Of a stretch of DNA of 7,589 nucleotides, positions 1 to 5,710 are shown piece after piece. Within the stretch, counting starts at the first letter, position 1; every line of letters begins with the position of its first letter. Origin of the DNA: Campylobacteraceae bacterium (lineage in GTDB: Bacteria; Campylobacterota; Campylobacteria; Campylobacterales; Sulfurospirillaceae); assembly GCA_027055635.1 (NCBI GenBank), contig JALUMZ010000228.1:1-7589 (forward strand), read 5' to 3'. A program made the position numbers and the translations under genes. The notes beneath the pieces were generated by a model, which saw only the letters and a list, made by a program, of their open reading frames with translations, made no database searches and was not told where the DNA came from.

Positions 1-827
1 CCTTGATGAATATAACTGATGTCATAAGAGGAGACGATCATCTCTCAAATACTCCAAAACAGATAGTTATCTATGATGCTCTAGGCTTTAAAATTCCCAA
101 GTTTTATCATGTGCCTATGATTTTAAACAATCAAGGCAAAAAGCTTTCAAAAAGAGATGGCGCTCTTGATGTGATGGAGTATAAAAATGAGGGTTATCTG
201 CCTGAAGCTTTGCTGAACTTTTTAGTTCGTCTCGGATGGAGTCACGGTAATCAAGAGATATTTAGCTTAGAAGAGATGATTGAACTTTTTAATCCGGCAG
301 ATATAAACAAATCAGCCTCTGCTTACAATGAAGAAAAACTTGTATGGATAAACTCCCAATACATAAAAAAATTGCCGAGCGAAAGACTCATAAAAGAGTT
401 AGAATTTTTTGGAGTATTTATAAAAGATTTTCCAAAAAAAGAGGAGTTGATAGAGATTTTAAGAGATAGAGCAAAGACGATAAAAGAGTTGGCTGTGATG
501 ATAAAAAATATAGTGGATGAGCCAACAAGCTATGATGAAAAAGCATGTAAAAAGTTTATAAAAGGTGATGCTTTGAAAAATCTTGAAGCATTTAAACAGA
601 CTTTGGTGACACATGGGGAGTGCAAAAGTGCCTCAGAGTTTGAGATGTTGGCAAAAAAATTCTTGGAAGTTAAGGGGTTGAAATTAAAAGATTTGGCTCA
701 ACCTATAAGAATAGCTATGGTGGGGAGTGCGGTTAGTCCGTCTGTATTTGAAGTTTTAAATATAGTTGGATACAACAATGTTATAAAAAGAATTGAAAAA
801 TTATTAAAAGGAGAAGAAGATGAGTAA
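1..827 (+). CDS. gltX: Glutamyl-tRNA synthetase, 5'-truncated by the window edge (GltX2-like)
   Basis: Class I aminoacyl-tRNA synthetase that attaches glutamate to tRNA in the cytoplasm. The reading frame is open from the first base, so the first visible codon (TTG at 3-5) is an internal Leu, not a start; about the first third, including the HIGH motif, is missing. Visible fragment of about 274 residues: the conserved VIRGDDHLSNTP segment (residues 7-18), the ATP-binding KMSKS-type loop as KLSKR (47-51) followed by DGA, the LVRLGWSHG segment, then the helical anticodon-binding half to the natural stop at 825-827. Campylobacterota usually carry two gltX paralogues and lack GlnRS; in Helicobacter pylori GltX2 misacylates tRNA-Gln for later amidation by GatCAB. 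The linkage to malic enzyme and upp resembles, from memory, the gltX2 locus of C. jejuni, so this is probably the second copy, but its tRNA specificity is inference. The last 8 bases overlap the malic enzyme gene. Confidence 0.95.
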   Translation, partial: LMNITDVIRGDDHLSNTPKQIVIYDALGFKIPKFYHVPMILNNQGKKLSKRDGALDVMEYKNEGYLPEALLNFLVRLGWSHGNQEIFSLEEMIELFNPADINKSASAYNEEKLVWINSQYIKKLPSERLIKELEFFGVFIKDFPKKEELIEILRDRAKTIKELAVMIKNIVDEPTSYDEKACKKFIKGDALKNLEAFKQTLVTHGECKSASEFEMLAKKFLEVKGLKLKDLAQPIRIAMVGSAVSPSVFEVLNIVGYNNVIKRIEKLLKGEEDE

Positions 828-2082
828 AGAGACATTTAAACAAGAATCATTGGATTATCATGTAGGCGGTAAAATCGGTATAGATTTAAAAACACCATGT
901 TCAACAGCGGCAGAGTTATCAATGGCATATACTCCTGGCGTTGCCTTTCCTTGTTTGGAAATAGCCGAAAATGAAGAACTAGCTTATAAATATACAAACA
1001 AAGCAAATTTAGTTGGTGTTATTAGTGATTGTACAGCAGTTTTGGGTCTTGGAGACTTGGGTGCAGTTGGTGGAAAACCTGTCATGGAAGGAAAATCTGT
1101 TTTATTTAAAAAATTTGCTGATGTAGATGCTTTTGATATAGAGTTAGGTGAAAAAGATACACAAAAAATTATAGACATCTGTATAGCACTTGCTCCAACT
1201 TTTGGTGGAATTAACCTAGAAGATATAAAAGCACCAAAATGTTTTGAAATAGAACAAAAAGTTCAAGCCGCAGTTGATATCCCTGTCATGCATGATGACC
1301 AACATGGAACCGCGATGATTACGAGTGCGGGTATCATCAATGCTCTTGAAATTAGTGGTAAAAAGATAGAAGATATGAAGATAGTAGTCAGCGGTGCAGG
1401 AGCAGCAGGAATCGCTTGTGCAAATATGTATAAACTTCTTGGTGCAAAACATATCGTCATGATTGACTCAAAAGGTGTAATTCATAGCGGAAGAGATGAT
1501 TTAAATGAATATAAACAAGCTTTTGCACTCGAAACTGAAGACAGAACACTAGAAGATGCCATGAAGGGTGCTGATATGTTCTTGGGACTTTCTGCTCCTG
1601 GAATCGTATCTCAAGAGATGGTTTTGAGTATGAATTCTCATCCAATTATATTTGCTCTTGCAAATCCTACTCCAGAAATTTTACCTGAAGAGGTAAAAGC
1701 TGTCAGAGATGATGTCATGATGGGAACAGGAAGAAGTGATTATCCAAATCAAGTAAATAATGTTCTAGGTTTTCCATTTATCTTTAGAGGCGCACTTGAT
1801 GTAAGAGCAACAAAAGTAACAGAGGGTATGAAAATGGCAGCTGCAAAAGCTTTGGCGGCTTTAGCCAAAGAGGATGTTCCTCAAGAAGTAAAAGATGCAT
1901 ATAATGGAAAAGATTTGAAGTTTGGGCTAGAGTATATAATTCCAACACCATTTGATAAGAGAGTTCTTGTATGGGTAGCACCAGCTGTTGCGCAAGCTGC
2001 AGTTGATGATGGCGTAGCTAGAGTCAAAGAATTTGATGTTGAAGCATATAAAAAAGAGTTGGCTGCAAAAATAGGCCTATAA
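820..2082 (+). CDS. Malic enzyme (NAD(P)-dependent malate dehydrogenase, oxaloacetate-decarboxylating), short form
   Basis: Cytoplasmic enzyme converting malate to pyruvate and CO2 while reducing NAD(P)+. At 420 residues it is the short bacterial form (called mez or maeB-like), without the phosphotransacetylase-like domain of the roughly 760-residue E. coli MaeB. The N-terminal malic domain has YTPGV (37-41, catalytic Tyr37), GDLGAVGGKPVMEGK (78-92, catalytic Lys92), the metal-binding ED pair (134-135) and DDQHGT (159-164). The Rossmann domain has GAGAAG (192-197) with Asp216 at the end of the second strand, then the NPTPE and GRSDYPNQVNN motifs. Asp216 leans towards NAD, but the cofactor is not settled. 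The ATG at 820 lies inside the gltX end (8-base overlap) with AAGGAG at 808-813, six bases upstream, so translation is probably coupled. A strong hairpin with a T tract follows the stop. Confidence 0.95.
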   Translation: MSKETFKQESLDYHVGGKIGIDLKTPCSTAAELSMAYTPGVAFPCLEIAENEELAYKYTNKANLVGVISDCTAVLGLGDLGAVGGKPVMEGKSVLFKKFADVDAFDIELGEKDTQKIIDICIALAPTFGGINLEDIKAPKCFEIEQKVQAAVDIPVMHDDQHGTAMITSAGIINALEISGKKIEDMKIVVSGAGAAGIACANMYKLLGAKHIVMIDSKGVIHSGRDDLNEYKQAFALETEDRTLEDAMKGADMFLGLSAPGIVSQEMVLSMNSHPIIFALANPTPEILPEEVKAVRDDVMMGTGRSDYPNQVNNVLGFPFIFRGALDVRATKVTEGMKMAAAKALAALAKEDVPQEVKDAYNGKDLKFGLEYIIPTPFDKRVLVWVAPAVAQAAVDDGVARVKEFDVEAYKKELAAKIGL

Positions 2083-2083
2083 A
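2078..2083 (+). promoter_or_regulatory. Possible -10 box for upp
   Basis: TATAAA spans the malic enzyme stop codon. It is one of two such hexamers here (the other at 2047-2052). A start about 7 bases downstream would give a leader that contains the whole 2100-2141 hairpin. There is no TGn extension and no good -35, so this is a weak candidate proposed mainly because no promoter fits between the hairpin and upp. Confidence 0.25.
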
Positions 2084-2099
2084 AGTTCAAAATACAGCT

Positions 2100-2141
2100 A
2101 AGGGGGATATTGGTGTTAAACACCATTATCCCCCTTTTTTT
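2100..2141 (+). terminator. Intrinsic terminator or attenuator between malic enzyme and upp
   Basis: Arms 2100-2116 and 2120-2136 pair over 17 positions with one T-T mismatch (2110/2126) and a 3-base TAA loop; five consecutive G-C pairs lie at the base (2102-2106 with 2130-2134). A run of seven T follows at 2135-2141. This is a textbook Rho-independent terminator on the plus strand; on the minus strand there is no T tract. It ends transcripts of gltX and malic enzyme. Because the upp ribosome binding site begins at the very next base, it may also act as a leader attenuator for upp. Confidence 0.85.
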
Positions 2142-2146
2142 AAGGA
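2142..2146 (+). promoter_or_regulatory. upp ribosome binding site abutting the terminator T tract
   Basis: AAGGA starts immediately after the last T of the hairpin tail and sits 5 bases before ATG 2152. It fixes the upp start at 2152 and rules out the in-frame TTG at 2110, which is buried in the hairpin arm. Confidence 0.8.
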
Positions 2147-2151
2147 AAAAT

Positions 2152-2781
2152 ATGGATAATATAACAGTTATACACCACCCGCTTATCGAGCATAAGCTTT
2201 CGATTTTGAGGGATGAAAAAACAGACCCTTTTCATTTTAGATTGCTTGTAGATGAAATTTCTTATCTGATGCTTTTTGAAGCCACAAGGGATCTTCCTCT
2301 TAAAAATGTATCGGTTCAGACGCCGGTAGCAGTTGCAGATGCAAAAAAACTAGATACCAAGATTATGATTTGTCCGATTTTGAGGGCTGCTCTTGGTATG
2401 CTTGATGGCATTTTTAAGCTTATTCCAGATGCGAGTGTCGGTTTTTTGGGTTTTCAAAGAAATGAAAAGACACTTGAGGCTGAGTTTTATTATGCTAAGC
2501 TACCAAAAGATTATGAAAATAGGACAGCTATCATCATAGATCCAATGTTTGCAACAGGCGGAACTGCTATAGATGCGGTCAATTTTTTAAAAAGTAAAGG
2601 CATAAAAGATATTAGATTTATAGCTCTTGTTTCAGCTCCAGAGGGTTTAGAGAAATTTTCTAATATTCATCCAGATGTAAAAGTTTATACTGCTCATATT
2701 GATGATGGTTTAAATGAAAATGGATACATAGTTCCAGGTCTTGGAGATGCGGGAGATAGAGTATTTAATACTATTGATTAA
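2152..2781 (+). CDS. upp: Uracil phosphoribosyltransferase
   Basis: Cytoplasmic salvage enzyme making UMP and pyrophosphate from uracil and PRPP. At 209 residues it matches the family length (about 208 in E. coli). Visible signatures are RAALGMLDG (78-86), the PRPP-binding loop IIIDPMFATGGTA (127-139), and the C-terminal uracil-binding segment with GYIVPGLGDAGDR (191-203). The start is the ATG at 2152 with AAGGA five bases upstream; the frame is open further upstream, but that stretch is the terminator hairpin and encodes nothing family-like. The neighbours upstream are malic enzyme and gltX, co-oriented but separated by the terminator, so upp is either expressed by readthrough or from a promoter near the malic enzyme stop. 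The TAA stop runs straight into the shared terminator with convergent gdhA. Confidence 0.96.
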   Translation: MDNITVIHHPLIEHKLSILRDEKTDPFHFRLLVDEISYLMLFEATRDLPLKNVSVQTPVAVADAKKLDTKIMICPILRAALGMLDGIFKLIPDASVGFLGFQRNEKTLEAEFYYAKLPKDYENRTAIIIDPMFATGGTAIDAVNFLKSKGIKDIRFIALVSAPEGLEKFSNIHPDVKVYTAHIDDGLNENGYIVPGLGDAGDRVFNTID

Positions 2782-2812
2782 GTAAAAAGGGTTTGTAAAA
2801 ACCCTTTTTACT
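2781..2812. terminator. Bidirectional intrinsic terminator shared by upp and gdhA
   Basis: Perfect 14-bp stem (2781-2794 with 2799-2812) and a 4-base GTAA loop. The A5/T5 blocks within the arms supply a T-rich 3' side in both directions: on the plus strand it continues into TTTTTACTTTTCTGTTT, on the minus strand into TTTTTACTTAATC. It lies between the convergent genes upp and gdhA, beginning at the last base of the upp stop and ending 7 bases before the gdhA stop. Confidence 0.85.
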
Positions 2813-2819
2813 TTTCTGT

Positions 2820-4178
2820 TTATACTGCGCCTTGGTCTAGCATAGAGTCAGCAACTTTTCTGAATCCTGCTATATTTGCACCCATCATTATATTGCTTTC
2901 ATCACCAAATTCTTTGGCTGTTTCATAAGATAGTTCAAATATATCTTTCATGATACCTTGCAATCTAGTGTCAACTTCGGCAAATGACCATCTGCCCATA
3001 CTTGCATTTTGTTCCATCTCTAGTTGACTTGTTGCAACACCACCGGCATTTGAAGCTTTACCCGGAGCATACATGACACCATTTGCCATTAAATACTCTA
3101 TGGCATCAGGTGTTGTAGGCATATTTGCACCCTCATTTACCAAGATACAACCATTTGCTTTAAGTGTTTTTGCATCATTTAGATTTAGTTCATTTTGTGT
3201 TGCACTTGGAAATGCTAAATCACATGGAACTGCCCAAACCGCATGAGCATCTTTAGGATATTGGTTAACAGGGATATATTTAGCGTCCGGATGCGCTTTT
3301 GCATACTCTGTAAGAGAAGCTCTGTTTACCTCTTTTACAAGATGTAGTGTATCAAGATTGATACCGTCTTTATGATAGATTGTACCACGAGAATCACTAC
3401 ATGTAACAGGTTTTGCACCCATCTCATAAAGTTTTTGGATAGTGTAAATTGCAACATTGCCGCTTCCTGAAACTGTAGCAACCTTACCTTCTAGGCTGTT
3501 ACCTACTTTTCTTAGATAGTTATCAGCAAAGTAAACAGAACCAAAACCGGTAGCTTCTGTTCTTGCAAGTGAACCACCCCAATTAAGACCTTTTCCAGTC
3601 AAGACACCTTCAAATTTATTTGTCATTCTTTTATACTGACCATACATATAACCTATTTCTCTACCACCAGTTCCGATATCGCCTGCTGGAACATCTATAG
3701 TCTCTCCGATATACTTTGAAAGTTCTGTCATAAATGATTGGCAAAATCTCATCACTTCGCCATCACTTTTTCCTTTAGGGTCAAAGTTGGAACCACCTTT
3801 TGCACCACCTATACTTAAGCCTGTTAGTGAGTTTTTAAATATTTGTTCAAATCCTAAAAATTTGATGATACCAAGATTTACTGTTGGGTGAAGTCTGAGA
3901 CCACCTTTGTATGGTCCGATCGCTGAGTTAAACTGTACACGATAACCTATGTTTGTTTGAATTACACCTTTATCATCCATCCAGCAAACCCTAAATATGA
4001 TTTGTCTCTCAGGAATTACGATTCTGCTAAGTATATTGTTATCTGTATATTTTGTCTCTCTTGTAAGTAGTGGCTCCAAGGATTGTAAGACTTCATCAAC
4101 TGCCTGATAAAACTCTGCTTGACCCGGTGTGCTGTACATCGTAGTTGCTAATACTTCATCTATTCTTTTTTGTACCAT
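2820..4178 (-). CDS. gdhA: NADP-specific glutamate dehydrogenase
   Basis: Cytoplasmic, normally hexameric enzyme that aminates 2-oxoglutarate to glutamate with NADPH, a route of ammonium assimilation. The 452 residues match the E. coli GdhA type (447) closely from end to end. Visible motifs are KGGLR (91-95, substrate-binding Lys91), GGAKGG (124-129, catalytic Lys127), PAGDIGTGGREIG (164-176, catalytic Asp167), TGKG plus GGS in the hinge region, the Rossmann GSGNVA (238-243), NEGANMPTT, APGKASNAGGVA and the C-terminal GANIAGFRKVADSM. The SDSRG after the second Rossmann strand (261-265) resembles the NADP-type enzymes. The start is ATG with AAGGA (minus strand, 4186-4190) seven bases upstream. 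It lies 19 bases after mqnA with no terminator or clear promoter between, so the two are probably co-transcribed; its 3' end faces upp across the shared terminator. Confidence 0.97.
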   Translation of the reverse strand: MVQKRIDEVLATTMYSTPGQAEFYQAVDEVLQSLEPLLTRETKYTDNNILSRIVIPERQIIFRVCWMDDKGVIQTNIGYRVQFNSAIGPYKGGLRLHPTVNLGIIKFLGFEQIFKNSLTGLSIGGAKGGSNFDPKGKSDGEVMRFCQSFMTELSKYIGETIDVPAGDIGTGGREIGYMYGQYKRMTNKFEGVLTGKGLNWGGSLARTEATGFGSVYFADNYLRKVGNSLEGKVATVSGSGNVAIYTIQKLYEMGAKPVTCSDSRGTIYHKDGINLDTLHLVKEVNRASLTEYAKAHPDAKYIPVNQYPKDAHAVWAVPCDLAFPSATQNELNLNDAKTLKANGCILVNEGANMPTTPDAIEYLMANGVMYAPGKASNAGGVATSQLEMEQNASMGRWSFAEVDTRLQGIMKDIFELSYETAKEFGDESNIMMGANIAGFRKVADSMLDQGAV

Positions 4179-4197
4179 TTTGATTTCCTTTTGATTT

Positions 4198-4884
4198 TTA
4201 CACTCTTTTGTGTATTTTGTTTTTTATTCCCAAAGCTTTACTCTTTTTCAGAAAAAGCTTCAACGCTTTTTTCTCTTTTCTCTGTATGTTATAAGTGATT
4301 AATTTTAGATATTCTCTTATCTCTTCTTCATTAACACCTCTTTTTTTTGCGTAGTTTTCTAGTATGTATCTTGGTATTTTTATATTTCTTTTTTTAAAAG
4401 CTGTTGCTAGTTTTTTATAAATAGTGTGATATTTGTTTGTGCATAAAACAGCAAATACAAATGGTAGCTTATATTTCTCATGCCAAAGTTTGGCTAAATC
4501 TACATAATTTTCTGGATTTTTTATATATTTTTTTAGAGCCTTGTCCCCAATAATTACTTCACCTTTAATGCCTAGTACTTGTGCTAATACATTTGAAGTC
4601 GCAGATGCCGGATCTATAGAGGTTTTTCCCGTTTTTACTATGACACTTTTTACATTTTTTTTTGCCACTATTCCCAAGGGAAGTGTTTGTATAGTGGAGT
4701 GCTTACTTTTGATGCTAGAGATAAAAGCAGCGCTTACTCTCCTCTTTTTAAAAGCATTATTGATAGACGAGGGAACACCCTTTTTGTGTTCAACCGCTTT
4801 TTTAAAGGCATTGTTTAAGCTACTTTGCTTAAGAAAAATATGAAAAGGAAGAAGATTGATATAATCAATTTTTCCAAATATCAC
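4198..4884 (-). CDS. mqnA: Chorismate dehydratase MqnA, futalosine menaquinone pathway
   Basis: MqnA dehydrates chorismate to 3-[(1-carboxyvinyl)oxy]benzoate, the first step of the futalosine route to menaquinone, the quinone used by Campylobacterota for respiration. Recognised from the N-terminal GKIDYINLLPFH block (4-15), the KKGVPSSINNAF segment (34-45) with AAFISSI (52-58), and the SIDPASATSNVLAQ block that lines the substrate pocket in the MqnA/MqnD family. At 228 residues it is the short form usual in this group, against about 270-280 in Thermus or Streptomyces. No signal peptide or membrane segment is visible; the C-terminal third is very Lys-rich and helical. The start is GTG, giving MIFGKIDYINL, with AAAGG six bases upstream. 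Its promoter lies in the divergent region shared with moaD, and gdhA follows in the same transcript. MqnD is the main alternative in the superfamily, but the N-terminal block favours MqnA. Confidence 0.85.
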   Translation of the reverse strand: MIFGKIDYINLLPFHIFLKQSSLNNAFKKAVEHKKGVPSSINNAFKKRRVSAAFISSIKSKHSTIQTLPLGIVAKKNVKSVIVKTGKTSIDPASATSNVLAQVLGIKGEVIIGDKALKKYIKNPENYVDLAKLWHEKYKLPFVFAVLCTNKYHTIYKKLATAFKKRNIKIPRYILENYAKKRGVNEEEIREYLKLITYNIQRKEKKALKLFLKKSKALGIKNKIHKRV

Positions 4885-4890
4885 GATAAG

Positions 4891-4895
4891 CCTTT
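4891..4895 (-). promoter_or_regulatory. mqnA ribosome binding site supporting a GTG start
   Basis: AAAGG on the minus strand lies six bases before GTG (4884-4882). No ATG near this point would keep the conserved GKIDYIN N-terminus, so the site decides the start. Confidence 0.65.
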
Positions 4896-4908
4896 GTAAA
4901 TTTTCGGA

Positions 4909-4936
4909 ATTATATCACTATGAAACTTAATCGCAA
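4909..4936 (-). promoter_or_regulatory. mqnA-gdhA promoter, extended -10
   Basis: On the minus strand, TGATATAAT (4917-4909) is a consensus extended -10. TTGCGA (4936-4931) matches 4 of 6 of the -35 consensus at a 16-base spacer, and an A8 run (4952-4945) lies upstream like an UP element. The start would be near 4902, giving a leader of about 17 bases. Confidence 0.75.
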
Positions 4937-4994
4937 CATTGAGATTTTTTTTACTTGGATATTTATCAATTATTTAATACTAGAAGCTATATTT

Positions 4995-5003
4995 TGCTAT
5001 AAT
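4995..5003 (+). promoter_or_regulatory. moaD-moaE-moeA promoter, extended -10
   Basis: TGCTATAAT is a consensus extended -10 preceded by TTT, the form typical of the housekeeping sigma factor in Campylobacterota. No good -35 is seen, which is usual there. GCTATA is repeated at 4986-4991 and 4996-5001, one helical turn apart. The start would be near 5010, giving a leader of about 22 bases, too short for a molybdenum-cofactor riboswitch. Confidence 0.75.
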
Positions 5004-5020
5004 AAGTGTAAAAAAGTAAC

Positions 5021-5025
5021 AAGGA
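5021..5025 (+). promoter_or_regulatory. moaD ribosome binding site supporting a TTG start
   Basis: AAGGA lies seven bases before TTG 5033. The first in-frame ATG (5074) would remove the first beta strand of the ubiquitin-like fold, so the TTG is preferred. Confidence 0.7.
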
Positions 5026-5032
5026 AATAGAT

Positions 5033-5254
5033 TTGGCAAGTGTAGAATTTTTAGGACCCATTGGAAAAGAGCCGATGGAAGTAGATATACAGAACTTAAA
5101 TGAGTTAAAAGCTATATTTTCTGATGATAAAAGTCTCAAAGAGTGGCTTGATATCTGTGCAATAGCCGTAAATGACTCTTTGGTTGACTCTTTAGATATA
5201 AAGATAAAACCAGATGATAAAATCTCTCTTTTACCGCCGGTATGTGGAGGATAA
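5033..5254 (+). CDS. moaD: Molybdopterin synthase small subunit MoaD
   Basis: Ubiquitin-like sulfur carrier. Its C-terminal Gly-Gly is adenylated and converted to a thiocarboxylate by MoeB-type enzymes, then donates sulfur to MoaE, which turns cyclic pyranopterin monophosphate (cPMP) into molybdopterin. The 73 residues fit the family (about 75-85). The key evidence is the C-terminus LLPPVCGG (66-73), with the required terminal Gly-Gly, after IAVNDSLV and KISLLPP strands typical of the fold. The start is TTG with AAGGA seven bases upstream; an unusual start codon may lower its yield. It is the first gene of an operon with moaE (one base after the stop) and moeA. The Gly-Gly codons double as the moaE ribosome binding site. 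Confidence 0.92.
   Translation: MASVEFLGPIGKEPMEVDIQNLNELKAIFSDDKSLKEWLDICAIAVNDSLVDSLDIKIKPDDKISLLPPVCGG
5246..5250 (+). promoter_or_regulatory. moaE ribosome binding site inside the moaD Gly-Gly codons
   Basis: GGAGG is formed by the last two sense codons of moaD (GGA GGA, 5246-5251), five bases before ATG 5256. It fixes the moaE start at 5256 rather than the in-frame upstream codon at 5214 and implies tight translational coupling. Confidence 0.85.
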
Positions 5255-5255
5255 A

Positions 5256-5693
5256 ATGTTAGAGTTGTATGAAGGACCTCTACATGTAGAGGAGATTATT
5301 TCTCGCTGGTATGGTGATGTAAAAGATAAAAATTTTGGTGCTTTTATACCATTTATTGGTATTGTAAGAGATGAGCAGGGTATAGATGGACTTAGTTTTG
5401 ATATTTATGAGCCCATCTTGAAAAGTTGGTTTGATGGTTGGCAAGCAAAAGCAAACCAAGAGAATGCAATGCTTCTGATGGCCCACTCAAAAGGTGATGT
5501 GCCAAACCATACAAGCTCTTATATCTCAGCAGTACTTTCGCCTCAAAGAAAGGTAGGACTTAGGCTTATAAATGATTTTGTTGAAGATTTTAAAGCGAGT
5601 GCTCCTATATGGAAGTATGACTTGATTGATGGCAAAAGAGTATATGCAAAAAACAGAAGTATGCCCCTAGGTGGGGCTGGGCTATTGGCTTAA
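5256..5693 (+). CDS. moaE: Molybdopterin synthase catalytic subunit MoaE
   Basis: Catalytic half of molybdopterin synthase, a MoaE2-MoaD2 complex that inserts two sulfurs into cPMP in the cytoplasm. The 145 residues match the family (150 in E. coli). Residues aligning with the E. coli active site are visible: GIVRD (Arg38, like Arg39), SPQRK (Arg98, like Arg104), DFKASAPIWK with Lys113 and Lys120 (like Lys119 and Lys126). The middle segment with KGDVPNHTSSY replaces the E. coli GELWPGDEIV stretch and looks like the form seen in Campylobacter, recalled from memory. The start is ATG 5256, one base after the moaD stop, with the ribosome binding site inside moaD. moeA follows after 17 bases. Confidence 0.94.
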   Translation: MLELYEGPLHVEEIISRWYGDVKDKNFGAFIPFIGIVRDEQGIDGLSFDIYEPILKSWFDGWQAKANQENAMLLMAHSKGDVPNHTSSYISAVLSPQRKVGLRLINDFVEDFKASAPIWKYDLIDGKRVYAKNRSMPLGGAGLLA

Positions 5694-5710
5694 AATGCTT
5701 AGGAGAAATA

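Noticed and set aside
2110..2151. Upstream in-frame TTG start that would lengthen upp by 14 residues
   Set aside because: The codon is inside the terminator hairpin, has no ribosome binding site, and the extra residues resemble nothing in the family; ATG 2152 has AAGGA at proper spacing and gives the normal length.
4740..4815. Repeated NNAFKK segment in MqnA (residues 24-29 and 42-47) as a duplication
   Set aside because: Short, falls in lysine-rich helices of the family, and the DNA copies differ; more likely compositional than a recent duplication.
4541..4843. 100-codon plus-strand open frame opposite mqnA
   Set aside because: Antisense shadow of mqnA with no ribosome binding site and no recognisable protein; the same applies to the open frames opposite malic enzyme, moaE and moeA.
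4885..5032. Molybdenum-cofactor riboswitch upstream of moaD
   Set aside because: The predicted leader is only about 22 bases and AT-rich, with no room for the long structured element known upstream of moa genes in other bacteria.
5214..5255. Upstream in-frame start for moaE overlapping moaD
   Set aside because: The GGAGG at 5246-5250 is spaced for ATG 5256, and the MoaE homology begins there.
5663..5677. GC-rich small inverted repeat near the moaE end (GCCCC/GGGGC)
   Set aside because: Only a 5-bp stem inside coding sequence with no T tract; the operon continues into moeA.
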